Counted from the first letter of the stretch, positions 39,080 to 48,974 are shown. The stretch is DNA of 64,000 bases from Thermococcus bergensis (GCF_020386975.1 NZ_JABFNK010000005.1:496001-560000); one strand, 5' to 3'. Program-made: numbers and translations. The notes: generated by a model not told the origin, from the sequence alone.

Positions 39080-39883
39080 TCACTCTTTTTTGGGAACGAA
39101 TGGGCTAACTAGGTATTTATATACAAGGGCACCCAAAATACCACCGATTGTAGCTCCAATAACCGGAGGTCCTATCCAGTACCATCCGTCAAAGAGTCCC
39201 TTTGTACCAACAAGTGCTCCGAAGATACGTGGAGACAAGTCTCTAGCGGGGTTAATTGCATAGCCAGATGGTCCTCCCAGACCAAAGCCTATTACCCCGA
39301 CCAGCATACCTACCATAAATGGAGCCATGTTGGATCCGGGTCCAATGTTCTTCCTATCAGTTATTGCACATACACCTATAAGCAGTACCATCGTTCCTAT
39401 TATCTCTGCAATAAAGGCATTGGTCATAGAGTACTGTCCAGCAGCTTTGATTCCTTCCTTTACTGCGCCCCAGAATGCCTCATTAAAGACTGAGCCTGGT
39501 CCAGTTGCCCAGACGTTTGGCATTCCGGCTGCTTTTAATCCCTCGTAGTATACTGCATAAACTCCAGCCGCTCCAAGGAATCCTCCAACAAACTCTCCAA
39601 TCAAATATGCTGGGACTTTACGCCATGGGACGTCACCTTTTACTGCAAGTGCTATAGTTACTGCAGGATTTATGTGGGCACCGGAGATTCCTCCAACTGC
39701 ATAGACGGCAATTGCTACGGCAAGACCCCATCCAAGTGCTATGGCTGTCCAGTTATAAGCACTTGGCGCCAATCTAGGGGCAAGTCCTACGTTGGCGACA
39801 ACACCATCACCCAACAATACCAAAAGAAATGTACCTACAATTTCTGCCATAATTATTGCTTTGTCGGATGGTTCGTCGGGCAT
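39080..39883 (-). CDS. glpF: Glycerol uptake facilitator (aquaglyceroporin, MIP family)
   Basis: 267 residues from ATG 39883 (MPDEPSDKAIIMAEIVGTFL), after GAGGTG. Six membrane helices and two half-helices; the pore motifs read GAHINPAVTIAL and GYAINPARDLSPR, the second with the Asp after NPAR that marks glycerol channels. It lets glycerol diffuse in for GlpK. First gene of the minus-strand glp operon; glpK begins 14 bases after its stop. Confidence 0.96.
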   Translation of the reverse strand: MPDEPSDKAIIMAEIVGTFLLVLLGDGVVANVGLAPRLAPSAYNWTAIALGWGLAVAIAVYAVGGISGAHINPAVTIALAVKGDVPWRKVPAYLIGEFVGGFLGAAGVYAVYYEGLKAAGMPNVWATGPGSVFNEAFWGAVKEGIKAAGQYSMTNAFIAEIIGTMVLLIGVCAITDRKNIGPGSNMAPFMVGMLVGVIGFGLGGPSGYAINPARDLSPRIFGALVGTKGLFDGWYWIGPPVIGATIGGILGALVYKYLVSPFVPKKE

Positions 39884-39926
39884 TTCTATACACCTCGGTA
39901 AAGTTTTCAAAACTATTATAGTTCCA

Positions 39927-39954
39927 TATATCTTAATAAGTTTTTTGTTATAAC
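39927..39954 (-). promoter_or_regulatory. Motif shared with the dhaK promoter (glpF copy)
   Basis: On the minus strand this reads GTTATAACAA, three bases differing from the dhaK copy within the middle, then TTATTAAGATATA. 25 of 28 positions match 27716-27743, and the motif lies 44-71 bases upstream of the glpF start, almost the same distance as at dhaK. Confidence 0.55.
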
Positions 39955-39960
39955 TTATTA
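39934..39960. promoter_or_regulatory. 9-bp inverted repeat upstream of glpF
   Basis: TAATAAGTT (39934-39942) and AACTTATTA (39952-39960) are perfect complements with a 9-base spacer. The repeat overlaps the motif shared with dhaK; the dhaK copy keeps one arm only approximately. It fits a dimeric regulator. Confidence 0.5.
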
Positions 39961-40014
39961 TTACCTTTGTGAATAAATCTTTTATAATTGCAAAGAAAGT
40001 GTTATAATAAGACC

Positions 40015-40946
40015 ACCCTAGTTCCCATTAGATCGTTAGAGTTATAAGCACTTAAGTCTTTTGGTTGATTGGTGGTTGTTATGAACTTTCAGCAGGAAAT
40101 CCTGATCATAAAATCCGAAATCTATCCGATAATCAGCAAACACTACCCGAAAAACACTCGCAGGGAAGTAATCAGCCTCTACGACCTGATAACCTTCGCA
40201 ATACTAGCACACTTGCACTTTAACGGAGTTTACAAGCACGCTTACAGAGTCCTAATCGAAGAAATGAAGCTGTTCCCAAAAATCAGGTACAACAAACTAA
40301 CAGAACGCTTGAACAGGCACGAAAAACTCCTGCTCCTAGCGCAGGAAGAATTATTCAAAAAACACGCCAGAGAATACGTTAGAATACTGGACTCAAAGCC
40401 CATTCAGACCAAGGAGTTGGCCAGAAAAAACAGGAAGGAGAAGAAGGGTTCTTCAGAAATCATCTCTGAAAAGCCCGCAGTTGGGTTTGTTCCCTCTAAA
40501 AAAAGTTTTACTATGGGTACAAGCTGACCTGTTACTCTGATGGAAATTTGCTGGCTTTACTGTCTGTTGATCCGGCGAATAAGCATGATGTGAGTGTTGT
40601 CAGGGAAAAGTTCTGGGTGATTGTTGAGGAGTTTTCTGGCTGTTTTCTGTTTTTGGATAAGGGTTACGTTAGTAGAGAACTTCAGGAGGAATTCCTGAAG
40701 TTTGGCGTTGTTTACACGCCGGTGAAGCGGGAGAATCAGGTTAGTAATCTGGAGGAGAAGAAGTTTTACAAGTACTTGTCTGACTTTCGCAGGAGGATTG
40801 AGACTTTGTTTTCGAAGTTTTCTGAGTTTCTTCTGAAGCCGAGCAGGAGTGTTAGTTTGAGGGGGTTGGTTGTCAGGATTTTAGGGGCGATTCTGGCCGT
40901 GAATCTGGACAGATTATACAACTTCACAGATGGTGGGAACTAGGGT
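40015..40946 (+). mobile_element. IS982-type insertion sequence, copy 4
   Basis: 932 bp, 13-bp ends, 7-bp duplication TAAGACC (40008-40014 and 40947-40953). It lies in the divergent region between glpF and the asparagine synthetase gene, about 130 bases upstream of the glpF start, outside the inverted repeat and shared motif. Confidence 0.95.
40081..40943 (+). CDS. IS982-family transposase (two frames), copy 4
   Basis: Frame 1 ends at 40527 and frame 2 at 40943, joined by the same A7G slip (40498-40504). It differs from copies 1 and 2 by a few residues (LHFNGVYK, EEFLKFG, LLKPSRS, LRGLVV). The second half is identical to copy 5. Confidence 0.85.
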
Positions 40947-41127
40947 TAAGACCGCTTTCTTTTACTATACCTAAGTTTTGCCTTTTGACTAAGTGTTAAA
41001 AACAGGGTGCAACTTTGATAATTTGTTCAAAAAGATTTAGATTATTATGGAGATTTTGCCAATTTTTCAAAGTTTTTTGCACAAAATACATATAGGACTT
41101 CGGGAATTCCTCATACTGGTGATGCTC

Positions 41128-42033
41128 ATGAACGCGGTTCAACTTGTAAGCAGAGATATTGAAAAAGTGATAAGGGTACAGACGAAAGTTATAGACTACA
41201 TGACAGACTTCTTTGTGAAGAGGGGCTTTAAATGGCTCCTGCCAGTTATGCTTAGTTCCATAACCGATCCATTGTGGCCAGATCCAGCAGCGAGTAAAAT
41301 GAGAGCCCCAGAAATTGAAGCTTATGGGACAAGACTAAAGCTGATGCACAGCATGATTCTGCATAAGCAGTTTGCCATAGCGATGGGATTGGAAAAGATA
41401 TTTGTTCTTTCACCAAACATCAGGCTTGAAGAGAGAGATAGAGACGATGGAAGGCATGCATATGAATTTACCCAGCTTGACTTTGAGATAGCCTATGCCA
41501 CTATGGACGACGTCATGGGGTTGATTGAGGAGCTCATGGTTGGGCTCTTTAAGGAAGCGAGGAAATGGGATGAACTTGAAGGGAGAGAACTGCCCAAGGT
41601 TAAGTCACCGTTTAAGCGCTTCACAATGGCTGAGGTAGAAAAGGAGTTTGGGGACGATGAGAAGGCAAGCAAAGAAATGGACAAGCCTTTCTGGATAACG
41701 GACATTTCGAGGGAATTCTACGACAGGGAAGATCCGGAGAGACCGGGGCACTTTAGAAACTACGATTTGATCTTGCCCGAAGGTTACGGGGAGGTTTCTA
41801 GCGGTGGAGAAAGGGAGTGGCAGTATGATGTGATAGTTAGAAAGCTTAAGGAAAGCGGGTTAAGCTTAGAGGCCTTTAGGCCTTACCTCGAGGTTGCAAA
41901 AGCTGGAAAACTTAAGCCCTCTGCTGGAGCCGGCATCGGAGTGGAGAGGCTTGTTAGGTATATAGTTGGCGCAAAGCACATAGCTGAGGTACAACCCTTC
42001 CCAAGAGTTCCGGGGATTCCTGCTGTTATCTGA
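41128..42033 (+). CDS. Archaeal asparagine synthetase related to asparaginyl-tRNA synthetase
   Basis: About 301 residues from ATG 41128 (MNAVQLVSRDIEKVIRVQTK); the longer frame from 41047 has no family match. It is the class II catalytic core of AsnRS without the anticodon-binding domain, like the Pyrococcus abyssi AS-AR enzyme that makes asparagine from aspartate and ammonia with ATP. Motif 2 region EERDRDDGRHAYEFTQLDFE and motif 3 GAGIGVERLVRYIVG are intact, as is YGEVSSGGERE. It replaces AsnA/AsnB in Thermococcales. Confidence 0.9.
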   Translation: MNAVQLVSRDIEKVIRVQTKVIDYMTDFFVKRGFKWLLPVMLSSITDPLWPDPAASKMRAPEIEAYGTRLKLMHSMILHKQFAIAMGLEKIFVLSPNIRLEERDRDDGRHAYEFTQLDFEIAYATMDDVMGLIEELMVGLFKEARKWDELEGRELPKVKSPFKRFTMAEVEKEFGDDEKASKEMDKPFWITDISREFYDREDPERPGHFRNYDLILPEGYGEVSSGGEREWQYDVIVRKLKESGLSLEAFRPYLEVAKAGKLKPSAGAGIGVERLVRYIVGAKHIAEVQPFPRVPGIPAVI

Positions 42034-42120
42034 TAAACTTCTTTTTGCTCAAGCTCTCAAATACTTTATTATTTTTGGCAATACAAAATTTTAAAATAGC
42101 CTGGATCAAAAAACAAACAC

Positions 42121-43737
42121 ATGAACATAAGAAAGCTTTTGTTCATATTGATAACCTTGCTTATCTTGACTCCTCAGACCGAAGCAATTCCCATTGATGA
42201 AGCTAAGAAAGATATCATCGAGAAAATTATCGAGGACAAATCCATTGAAAATGCCGAACTGAGCTACAAAATATATGTCCGCTCTCTTGAGATAATAGCC
42301 ATTGCAAGGTCAGGCGTTAAGGAAGAGAAAATCATCGAGGAGTACTCAGGATGGTTAAAGTCTCTTCAGAGTGATGATGGCTCATTTCCACCTATTGTAA
42401 CCTTTGATGTTTCTGGTGTTCCATTTTGTGATGCCTATTATTATGCAGAGAGACCTAAAGAGTTCGAGGGCTTTCCCTCCTGTCTTTATGGCTTTTCATT
42501 TAAGAAGTGTCCAGAGTATAGTTATATAACAACCTGCTCTAGAGCTGCTTCAACAGCCTTGGTTTTATACGCACTCCTAGATGCTGGTGAGCCCGAAAAT
42601 TCTCCCGCAGTAAAGAAAGGAGTGCAATATCTCTTGAAAACAATGAAAAATGCCACATACTGGACTTATGTTTATACTATCTCCTCTTCCAAGGTTGGAC
42701 GCTCAAGTTGTAAAGAGGCAGAGACGATATGGGGATTTAAAGAAACGCCAAGCTTAGTTTCCACCGCATATGCCATTGCACTTTTGCACAGATTAGGATA
42801 CGATGTTTCAAAGCCTCTAGAGTGGCTGAACTCAAATCTCGAGCCTAAAAATTTAATGAACAAAGAATATCTCGCATTCTTAATCGACAATGAAACTCCT
42901 AAATGGAGTTACAACTTCCCATTTTACCAGCTCGGCTTCCCCACTGTTCACATCTCTCATAGAGAACCCCTTGAGAGTTTGATCATTCCTCTAGTGCTTA
43001 TTAAAGAGGAAGGCTTAGAGCTCAACCAGAATGCCGTTGATTTTGTGGTCTCAATCTTAAACAGCACAAAACTTTCTTTTGACGATTACTATGTCCTTTA
43101 TGTTTCAGCAAATCTCTTCTGGGATTCGAAGGAAAAGTACCGTATTGACGTGACATTTAACGGAACCAATCTCACCAAAATTAGGGAGAACGGAACATTC
43201 TACTATCTCTTAAGCAAGAGCTGGGAGTTTAAGGCATTTGACGAGAATTTCACAGTAAGTGGACGTCTTAATTTCACTATTCCAGAAGAAATAAGCTGGG
43301 AACCAGAAGTTGATGTATTTCTTCTCAAGAAACTCTCAAATGCCAGCTACATGAAATTTTATTGCGCTGAGATAGAGAAATGTGGTAAGGGATGCTATGA
43401 GTTCAAGATTCATTCACGCTATGACTGGTGGAGTGATTCTATAAGGCCCTCTGCGATGGCCCTTCTTTGGTACTACTTATCAGGCAGGAATAATGAAGAT
43501 ATAGGGAGATTTCTGGAGGAATATAATTCGCTTAGATGTGAAAGTGAACTTGCTGGAGACTACGGCAAGAGAGGGTGCTCTGAAGATTACGCAATGCTGC
43601 TCTTTTTAATGGATCTCCAAAGTGGAAGCTTTAAAATTCAGGAGGAAGAAGCTTTGCAAAGGAAAGTAATAGGGGCTTTTGCGGGCATCATCACTATTTT
43701 ACTTATGGCATGGTACCTTAAGAGGAAGAAGGAGTGA
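42121..43737 (+). CDS. Secreted, membrane-anchored protein with terpenoid-cyclase-like helical repeats
   Basis: 538 residues. Signal peptide MNIRKLLFILITLLILTPQT, then repeats of the alpha/alpha-toroid type (LKSLQSDDGSFPPIVTFD, TALVLYALLDAGE, LVSTAYAIALLHRLGYDVS, AMALLWYYLSGRNN) separated by segments rich in Cys (FCDAYYY, CLYGFSFKKCP, CSRA) and NxT/S sites. A C-terminal membrane helix (GAFAGIITILLMAWYL) with KRKKE follows. The QxxDGSF repeat is seen in prenyltransferase/squalene-cyclase-like and alpha-2-macroglobulin domains. No enzyme can be assigned; likely anchored outside the cell. Confidence 0.75.
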   Translation: MNIRKLLFILITLLILTPQTEAIPIDEAKKDIIEKIIEDKSIENAELSYKIYVRSLEIIAIARSGVKEEKIIEEYSGWLKSLQSDDGSFPPIVTFDVSGVPFCDAYYYAERPKEFEGFPSCLYGFSFKKCPEYSYITTCSRAASTALVLYALLDAGEPENSPAVKKGVQYLLKTMKNATYWTYVYTISSSKVGRSSCKEAETIWGFKETPSLVSTAYAIALLHRLGYDVSKPLEWLNSNLEPKNLMNKEYLAFLIDNETPKWSYNFPFYQLGFPTVHISHREPLESLIIPLVLIKEEGLELNQNAVDFVVSILNSTKLSFDDYYVLYVSANLFWDSKEKYRIDVTFNGTNLTKIRENGTFYYLLSKSWEFKAFDENFTVSGRLNFTIPEEISWEPEVDVFLLKKLSNASYMKFYCAEIEKCGKGCYEFKIHSRYDWWSDSIRPSAMALLWYYLSGRNNEDIGRFLEEYNSLRCESELAGDYGKRGCSEDYAMLLFLMDLQSGSFKIQEEEALQRKVIGAFAGIITILLMAWYLKRKKE

Positions 43738-43738
43738 T

Positions 43739-44281
43739 CTAAAGGTTGTGTCCAAACTTGTTCCGGTGAACCCTCTCCCACATTACTTCTTTTTCACTGT
43801 GGGGCGGCTTTTCTTCAGCAGGATACCCTATCCCGATGACGCATAAAACTCTTATATGGTCTGGAATTCCCAGGAGTTCTCTCACGTACTCTTCCGCACT
43901 CTTCTCTTCGTTGTGCCTTCTGTCTAATATGTGCCCCCAGCATGCTCCCAAGCCAAGGGCCGTTGCAGCTAGCTGTATGTGCTCCGCTGCTATTGAGACA
44001 TCAAACACCCAAGCGGAGCTTATTTCCTTATCTCCGCATACAACTATTGCTAAAGGTGCTGTTTCAAGGAATTCAAGCGCTTTTCTTGTCTTTGAAAGCT
44101 TTTTAATGAGCTCTTCCTCGTCAACAACTATAAAATGCCATGGCCTTCTGTTTCTTGAACTCGGCGAATAGAAAGCGGCCTCAAGGATTTTCTTCACGTA
44201 TTCTTCCGGAACTTTCTTGTCCTGAAAGCACCTTATGCTTCTCCTCCTCTTAACTACTTCAAAAAACTCCATACGCTCCAC
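43739..44281 (-). CDS. Nitroreductase-family FMN protein
   Basis: 180 residues. RRSIRCFQDKKVPEEYVKKI and SPSSRNRRPWHFIVV form the FMN-binding arginine/serine sites, AAEHIQLAATALGLGACWG and LCVIGIGYPAEEKP are typical of the family. It uses NAD(P)H to reduce an unknown acceptor, perhaps a quinone or flavin. It ends two bases from the end of the 538-residue gene, on the opposite strand, and follows the NuoG/GltD-like gene in the same direction. Confidence 0.88.
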   Translation of the reverse strand: MERMEFFEVVKRRRSIRCFQDKKVPEEYVKKILEAAFYSPSSRNRRPWHFIVVDEEELIKKLSKTRKALEFLETAPLAIVVCGDKEISSAWVFDVSIAAEHIQLAATALGLGACWGHILDRRHNEEKSAEEYVRELLGIPDHIRVLCVIGIGYPAEEKPPHSEKEVMWERVHRNKFGHNL

Positions 44282-44296
44282 CTCAAAAAGAAAAAA

Positions 44297-47164
44297 TTAG
44301 AGGGAGAATATATCCTTTGCGCTGTATTCGGGTTCACGTGCTTTGCTAACCTTGAGCTCCATGTTGAAAGCGTTTATGATGGTTCCTTCTTTTTCTGCCC
44401 ACAAGCCTGAAGGAAGGGCTAAGACATCACCTTTTAGCTCCTTTCTGGGCTTTCCTATAACCACATAGGCCTCTGCCTCGGGTAATCCTTTAACTCCAAG
44501 CTTCAGCAAGCCTACTTCATTGACCCCTTCGTGGAGTATGAGGGTAGGTACTTCCAGTGGTTCAGCAGGTGCTTCGAGTACAGCAACTTCGTAGTCTTCC
44601 TCCACGAACTCTTTGCCTTTCAGCAGCACCTTCAGATAGGGATACTTTTCGATGTCTGCTTTTAAAAGAACTTTCTTGGCTTTCTTTATGTCCTCTGGGG
44701 TTGCTGTGGAAATCCCTTCCTCTACGAAGGCTCCAAGTTTGAACCCTCTTTCCTCTGCAACTTTCTTGAAGTACTCAATCTCCTCATTCGTCAGCTCGGG
44801 AGTCAATATAAGGGCAATGTCCTTGTGGCTCCCTATGAATTCTCTGACTTTGTTCCATTCCACTTTTTCGCCGTTGAGAAGCGGGAATGTTAAATCCTCA
44901 GCCCACGGCCTCTTAAAGCGGCAGATGTCGCAGAGGTGCCCGTTATTCCATCCTGCCACTGAGGAAGCTCTAACGAGCATATCGTTATAAACCTCGATGT
45001 TCATTTCACATGCAAAGCTGCACCCGTTGCAGACAGTTTTTACTGGAGTTGTCTTCCACGGGCCGGGTTTTATGAAAGGCAGCTTTTCGCTTATTGCCCC
45101 TGTAGGACAGACGTCGATCATGTCTCCTATGAAAAATCCGTCCATGTCTCCAAGCGTGTTTCCAAGGGGAGGTGAGATCCTAGTTTTGAATCCCCTGAAG
45201 AGATAGTCCACTACTCCCTCTCCAACTATCTCATGAGTTAAGTTGACGCACCTCCCGCACAATACACACTTGTTGTTGTCGAGGACGACGTTTGGATGGG
45301 TTTCGTCAATTTCAAAGCGATTCGTCTCTCCTTTAAACCTGTCCTGCTTAGCTTCGTAAAGCGTGGCATACTCTCTAAGCTTGCACCTGAAGACCTCCAT
45401 ACATCCGCAGCTCATACACCTTTCTGCTTCCTTGAGCACTTCCTCTTCGGTTAGGCTTTCTTCGACTTCAACGAATCCTTTAATCCTTTCTTCAACGGGC
45501 TTTAACCTGCTTTTGACTCTTGGCTTTCTTTCCACATGTTCATAATCTTTCTCAGTGACGTCTTTCCAGTGGTTGTAGGGTTTCAAGTCGAAGAGGATTC
45601 TGTACAGGTCTTCATCTCTCACTATCTCGTCTATGTGCTTTGAGGGCTCAATAAGTACTTCTTTTGCCTTCTCCAGCTTTCCTTTGAGATACAGGTCAAT
45701 CATCAAAGCGGCTCTTCTTCCAGTCGCTATACTCTCTATGACTGTTGAAGGTCCTAAGACTAGGTCTCCTCCTGCAAACACCCCTTCAATGCTTGTCTGT
45801 AAGGTTACCTCATCTACCACGGCTTTTCCACGCTTTGCTTCTATGCCCAGTTTCTTTAAGAAGGAATCATCGCAATACTGACCTATAGCGAGGATAACGT
45901 TATCTGCCTCCAAGAAAAAGTTTGAGCCCTCTATGGGTATTGGACGCCTTCTTCCACTTTCATCTGGTTCTCCGAGCTTCATTCTAACTAGCTCAACCTT
46001 TTCTACTCTACCGTTGCCGTGGATTTTAACTGGGTTTGCCAAGAATATGAATTCCACACCTTCTTCCTCTGCTTCCTCAACTTCCCTTGGGTTTGCCGGC
46101 ATTTCTTCCTTTGAACGCCTGTAAACAACGGTAACCTTTGCACCGAGCCTCAAAGCCGTTCTTGCAACATCCATAGCGGTGTTTCCACCACCGACAACCA
46201 TAACACGTTTGCCAAGCTTTACTTCTTCGCCCATGTTGACCTTTCTGAGGAACTCAATGCCCTGCATAACACCTTCAAGCTCTTCTCCTTCTATGCCCAT
46301 TTTTCTACCTTTCCATGCTCCAACAGCAAGGAAAACAGCATCGTATTCTTTTCGGAGCTCCTCAAGTGTTATGTCCTTTCCAAGCACCGTGTTGGTTTTA
46401 ACCTCAATGCCGGTGTTGATGACAGTTGCTATATCCTTGTCAAGAACATCACGCGGAAGCCTGTAGGGAGGAATTCCATAGCGCATCATTCCCCCGAGTT
46501 CTGGCATTGCCTCTATTATTGTCACCTCATGACCCATGATTCTCAAGTAATAGGCGCAGGCAAGCCCCGCAGGCCCACCTCCTATAACGGCAACTCTTTT
46601 TCCCGTTGAAGGGGGAATTTCTGGCATCCACGGGCCGTGCTCAAGATCGTAATCTGCCGCAAATCTCTTGAGTTGTCTTATTGCTAGAGGTTCTTCCACA
46701 AGGTTCCTCCTGCATGCGTCCTCACAGAAAGCCGGACAAACTCTTCCAAGAACTGCTGGGAGAATGTACTTCTCTTTCATGAGTTTTACAGCCTCGTGAT
46801 ATTTGCCCATCGCTATGAGGGCTAAATACCCTTGCACGTCACTGTGTGCCGGGCATCCCTCTTGACATGGCCCTATGCAATCTCCGTAGTGGTCAGAGAG
46901 CATTAACTCAAGAGCTGTTCTCCTCATTGCGACTATCTTTTCGTTTAACGTTTCTATTTCCAGACCTTCTGCAGGTTTGAGTGTACATGAAGTTGTAACT
47001 CCTCTGGGAGTTTCGACTAAACAAAGGCGGCATGATCCATATGGCTCGATCTCAAAGTCATAACACATTCCTGGAATGTGTTCCCCCTTTTCTCTCAGGC
47101 TCTGAAGGAGTACTTTGTTCTCGGGAACATCAACTTCCTTACCATTCACGATGAGCTTGACCAT
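44297..47164 (-). CDS. NuoG/GltD fusion: Fe-S flavoprotein, large subunit of a putative NAD(P)H-ferredoxin complex
   Basis: About 955 residues from ATG 47164. In order: a plant-type [2Fe-2S] domain (MCYDFEIEPYGSCRLCLVE), NuoG-type His-Cys3 cluster (HYGDCIGPCQEGC), GltD/NfnL-like cysteine domain, FAD loop VAVIGGGPAGLACAYYLRIM, NAD(P) loop VMVVGGGNTAMDVARTALRLG, a [4Fe-4S] ferredoxin region (CMSCGCMEVFRC, CVLCGRCVN, DVCPTGAI) and the N-terminal [4Fe-4S] part of a molybdopterin oxidoreductase (CNGCSFACEM…CDICRF) ending in a short variable tail. It is encoded with NuoE- and NuoF-like subunits and begins two bases after nuoF ends. The set resembles Stn/Bfu-type electron-bifurcating transhydrogenases; that role is inferred. 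Confidence 0.85.
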   Translation of the reverse strand: MVKLIVNGKEVDVPENKVLLQSLREKGEHIPGMCYDFEIEPYGSCRLCLVETPRGVTTSCTLKPAEGLEIETLNEKIVAMRRTALELMLSDHYGDCIGPCQEGCPAHSDVQGYLALIAMGKYHEAVKLMKEKYILPAVLGRVCPAFCEDACRRNLVEEPLAIRQLKRFAADYDLEHGPWMPEIPPSTGKRVAVIGGGPAGLACAYYLRIMGHEVTIIEAMPELGGMMRYGIPPYRLPRDVLDKDIATVINTGIEVKTNTVLGKDITLEELRKEYDAVFLAVGAWKGRKMGIEGEELEGVMQGIEFLRKVNMGEEVKLGKRVMVVGGGNTAMDVARTALRLGAKVTVVYRRSKEEMPANPREVEEAEEEGVEFIFLANPVKIHGNGRVEKVELVRMKLGEPDESGRRRPIPIEGSNFFLEADNVILAIGQYCDDSFLKKLGIEAKRGKAVVDEVTLQTSIEGVFAGGDLVLGPSTVIESIATGRRAALMIDLYLKGKLEKAKEVLIEPSKHIDEIVRDEDLYRILFDLKPYNHWKDVTEKDYEHVERKPRVKSRLKPVEERIKGFVEVEESLTEEEVLKEAERCMSCGCMEVFRCKLREYATLYEAKQDRFKGETNRFEIDETHPNVVLDNNKCVLCGRCVNLTHEIVGEGVVDYLFRGFKTRISPPLGNTLGDMDGFFIGDMIDVCPTGAISEKLPFIKPGPWKTTPVKTVCNGCSFACEMNIEVYNDMLVRASSVAGWNNGHLCDICRFKRPWAEDLTFPLLNGEKVEWNKVREFIGSHKDIALILTPELTNEEIEYFKKVAEERGFKLGAFVEEGISTATPEDIKKAKKVLLKADIEKYPYLKVLLKGKEFVEEDYEVAVLEAPAEPLEVPTLILHEGVNEVGLLKLGVKGLPEAEAYVVIGKPRKELKGDVLALPSGLWAEKEGTIINAFNMELKVSKAREPEYSAKDIFSL

Positions 47165-47165
47165 A

Positions 47166-48974
47166 TCAATCACCCTCATAGGCATCAATTATCTTTATGG
47201 CATCAAACCTGCAGACATTATAACATGTTCCGCATTTTATGCACGCTTCTTGGTCTATTACATGCGGCTTAAGCTTCTCTCCGCTTATAGCTTTGACAGG
47301 GCAGAAAATTGCACATGCCGTACATCCTGTGCATTTATCTGTTATTATGACGTACTTTATGAGAGGCTTGCATACCTTAGCCGGGCATCTCTTGTCCTTC
47401 ACGTGAGCTATGTACTCCTCCTTGAAATACCGAAGTGTTGTTAAAACAGGGTTTGGTGCCGTTTGTCCAAGGCCACATAGAGAACCGGCTTTCACCATGG
47501 GGGCAAGTTCCTCAAGTTCCTTTATGTCTTCCATAGTCCCTTGCCCTTTGGTTATCTTATCCAAGATTTCCCACATTCTCTTAGTACCAAGACGGCAGAA
47601 GGTGCACTTACCGCAGGACTCTTTTACAGTGAAGTCGAGGAAGAATTTAGCAACATCCACCATGCACGTGTCTTCGTCCATAACTACCATTCCACCGCTA
47701 CCCATTATAGCACCAGTTGCAGTTACGCTTTCGTAATCTACAGGAGTGTCAAAGAGGTAATCGGGTATGCACCCACCAGATGGGCCTCCAAGCTGAACTG
47801 CCTTAATTTTCTTACCGGTCTTAGTGCCACCGCCAATCTCATATAGGATTTCTCTAAGCGTTATTCCCATAGGAACCTCTACGTTTCCTCCATGCTTTAT
47901 CTTGCCCGAGAGAGCAAATACCTTAGTACCCTTGCTCTTCTCAGTTCCAAGGGATGCAAATGCCTCCCAGCCGTGTTTAATAATCCAGGGGACATTTGCC
48001 CAAGTTTCAACATTGTTTATAACAGTTGGCTTGCCGAAAAGACCCTTTTGAGCTGGATATGGTGGCCTTGGCCTTGGCATGCCACGCTTCCCTTCAATTG
48101 AAGCTATCAAAGCCGTTTCCTCACCACAGACAAAGGCTCCAGCACCCTCTTTAATCTTTATATCAAAAGAAAAGCCACTTCCTAGAATGTTTTCTCCCAA
48201 AAATCCTTTCTCTCTTGCCTGTTTGAGCGCTATCCTAAGGCGCTTTACTGCGAGGGGATACTCGGCTCTCACGTATATAAACCCCTTGGAAGCTCCTACG
48301 GCATAGGCTCCTATTATCATGCCCTCTATTACCCTGTGCGGATCTCCTTCGAGGACATTTCTATCCATAAATGCTCCCGGGTCTCCCTCGTCGGCGTTGC
48401 AGATAACGTACTTTATATCTCCCTCTGCCTGCCGTGTAAACTTCCACTTCAATCCAGTTGGGAATCCAGCTCCACCTCTCCCTCTAAGCCCCGATTTGGT
48501 GATTATATCTATTATCTCCTCTGGCTCCATTTTGAGAGCTTTTTTAAGGGCCTCATAGCCTCCAGCAGCTATGTATTCCTCTATGTCCTCAGGATTTATG
48601 TAGCCGGAGTTTTCAAGAACTATCTTCTTTTGCTTGGCGAAGTAGCCGTCAACATCCCAAGTCTTCCTCTCGCCGTTCTCCCACCAGTCCCTCTTCACTA
48701 TCCACTCCTTTATGGGCTTTCCGTTGATGACGTGCTCCTCTATGATCCTCGGAACTTTCTTAGGGTCAACATGACCGTATGTGATGATCTTATTCTCGGT
48801 AATTATGTCCACGAGAGGTTCGCGGTAGCACATGCCAACGCATCCAACGATTTTGAGCTTGATGTTTAGATTTCTTTTTTCAAGTTCCTTTTTGAGTGCC
48901 TCATAAGTCTCTCTAGCCCCCGCAGCAATTCCACAAGAGTTCATGCCGACTGCAATGGCTTTGATCTCAGACAT
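47166..48974 (-). CDS. NuoF/HydB-like flavin subunit of a putative bifurcating complex
   Basis: 602 residues. N-terminal thioredoxin-like [2Fe-2S] domain (NSCGIAAGARET, VGCVGMCYRE), FMN/NAD(H) domain (LRGRGGAGFPTGLKWKF, NADEGDPGAFMDRN), the [4Fe-4S] ligand set ESCGKCTFCRLGTKRM, and a C-terminal two-cluster ferredoxin (CTGCTACAIFCPVKAI, CIKCGTCYNVCRFDAI). This is the domain order of BfuB/HydB proteins from bifurcating hydrogenases and transhydrogenases rather than of complex I. It overlaps the NuoE-like gene by 8 bp. Confidence 0.9.
   Translation of the reverse strand: MSEIKAIAVGMNSCGIAAGARETYEALKKELEKRNLNIKLKIVGCVGMCYREPLVDIITENKIITYGHVDPKKVPRIIEEHVINGKPIKEWIVKRDWWENGERKTWDVDGYFAKQKKIVLENSGYINPEDIEEYIAAGGYEALKKALKMEPEEIIDIITKSGLRGRGGAGFPTGLKWKFTRQAEGDIKYVICNADEGDPGAFMDRNVLEGDPHRVIEGMIIGAYAVGASKGFIYVRAEYPLAVKRLRIALKQAREKGFLGENILGSGFSFDIKIKEGAGAFVCGEETALIASIEGKRGMPRPRPPYPAQKGLFGKPTVINNVETWANVPWIIKHGWEAFASLGTEKSKGTKVFALSGKIKHGGNVEVPMGITLREILYEIGGGTKTGKKIKAVQLGGPSGGCIPDYLFDTPVDYESVTATGAIMGSGGMVVMDEDTCMVDVAKFFLDFTVKESCGKCTFCRLGTKRMWEILDKITKGQGTMEDIKELEELAPMVKAGSLCGLGQTAPNPVLTTLRYFKEEYIAHVKDKRCPAKVCKPLIKYVIITDKCTGCTACAIFCPVKAISGEKLKPHVIDQEACIKCGTCYNVCRFDAIKIIDAYEGD

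Noticed and set aside
40015-40946. IS copy 4 as a cause of gene disruption
   Set aside because: It lies in the divergent intergenic region outside the glpF inverted repeat and before the asparagine synthetase start; no coding frame is broken.
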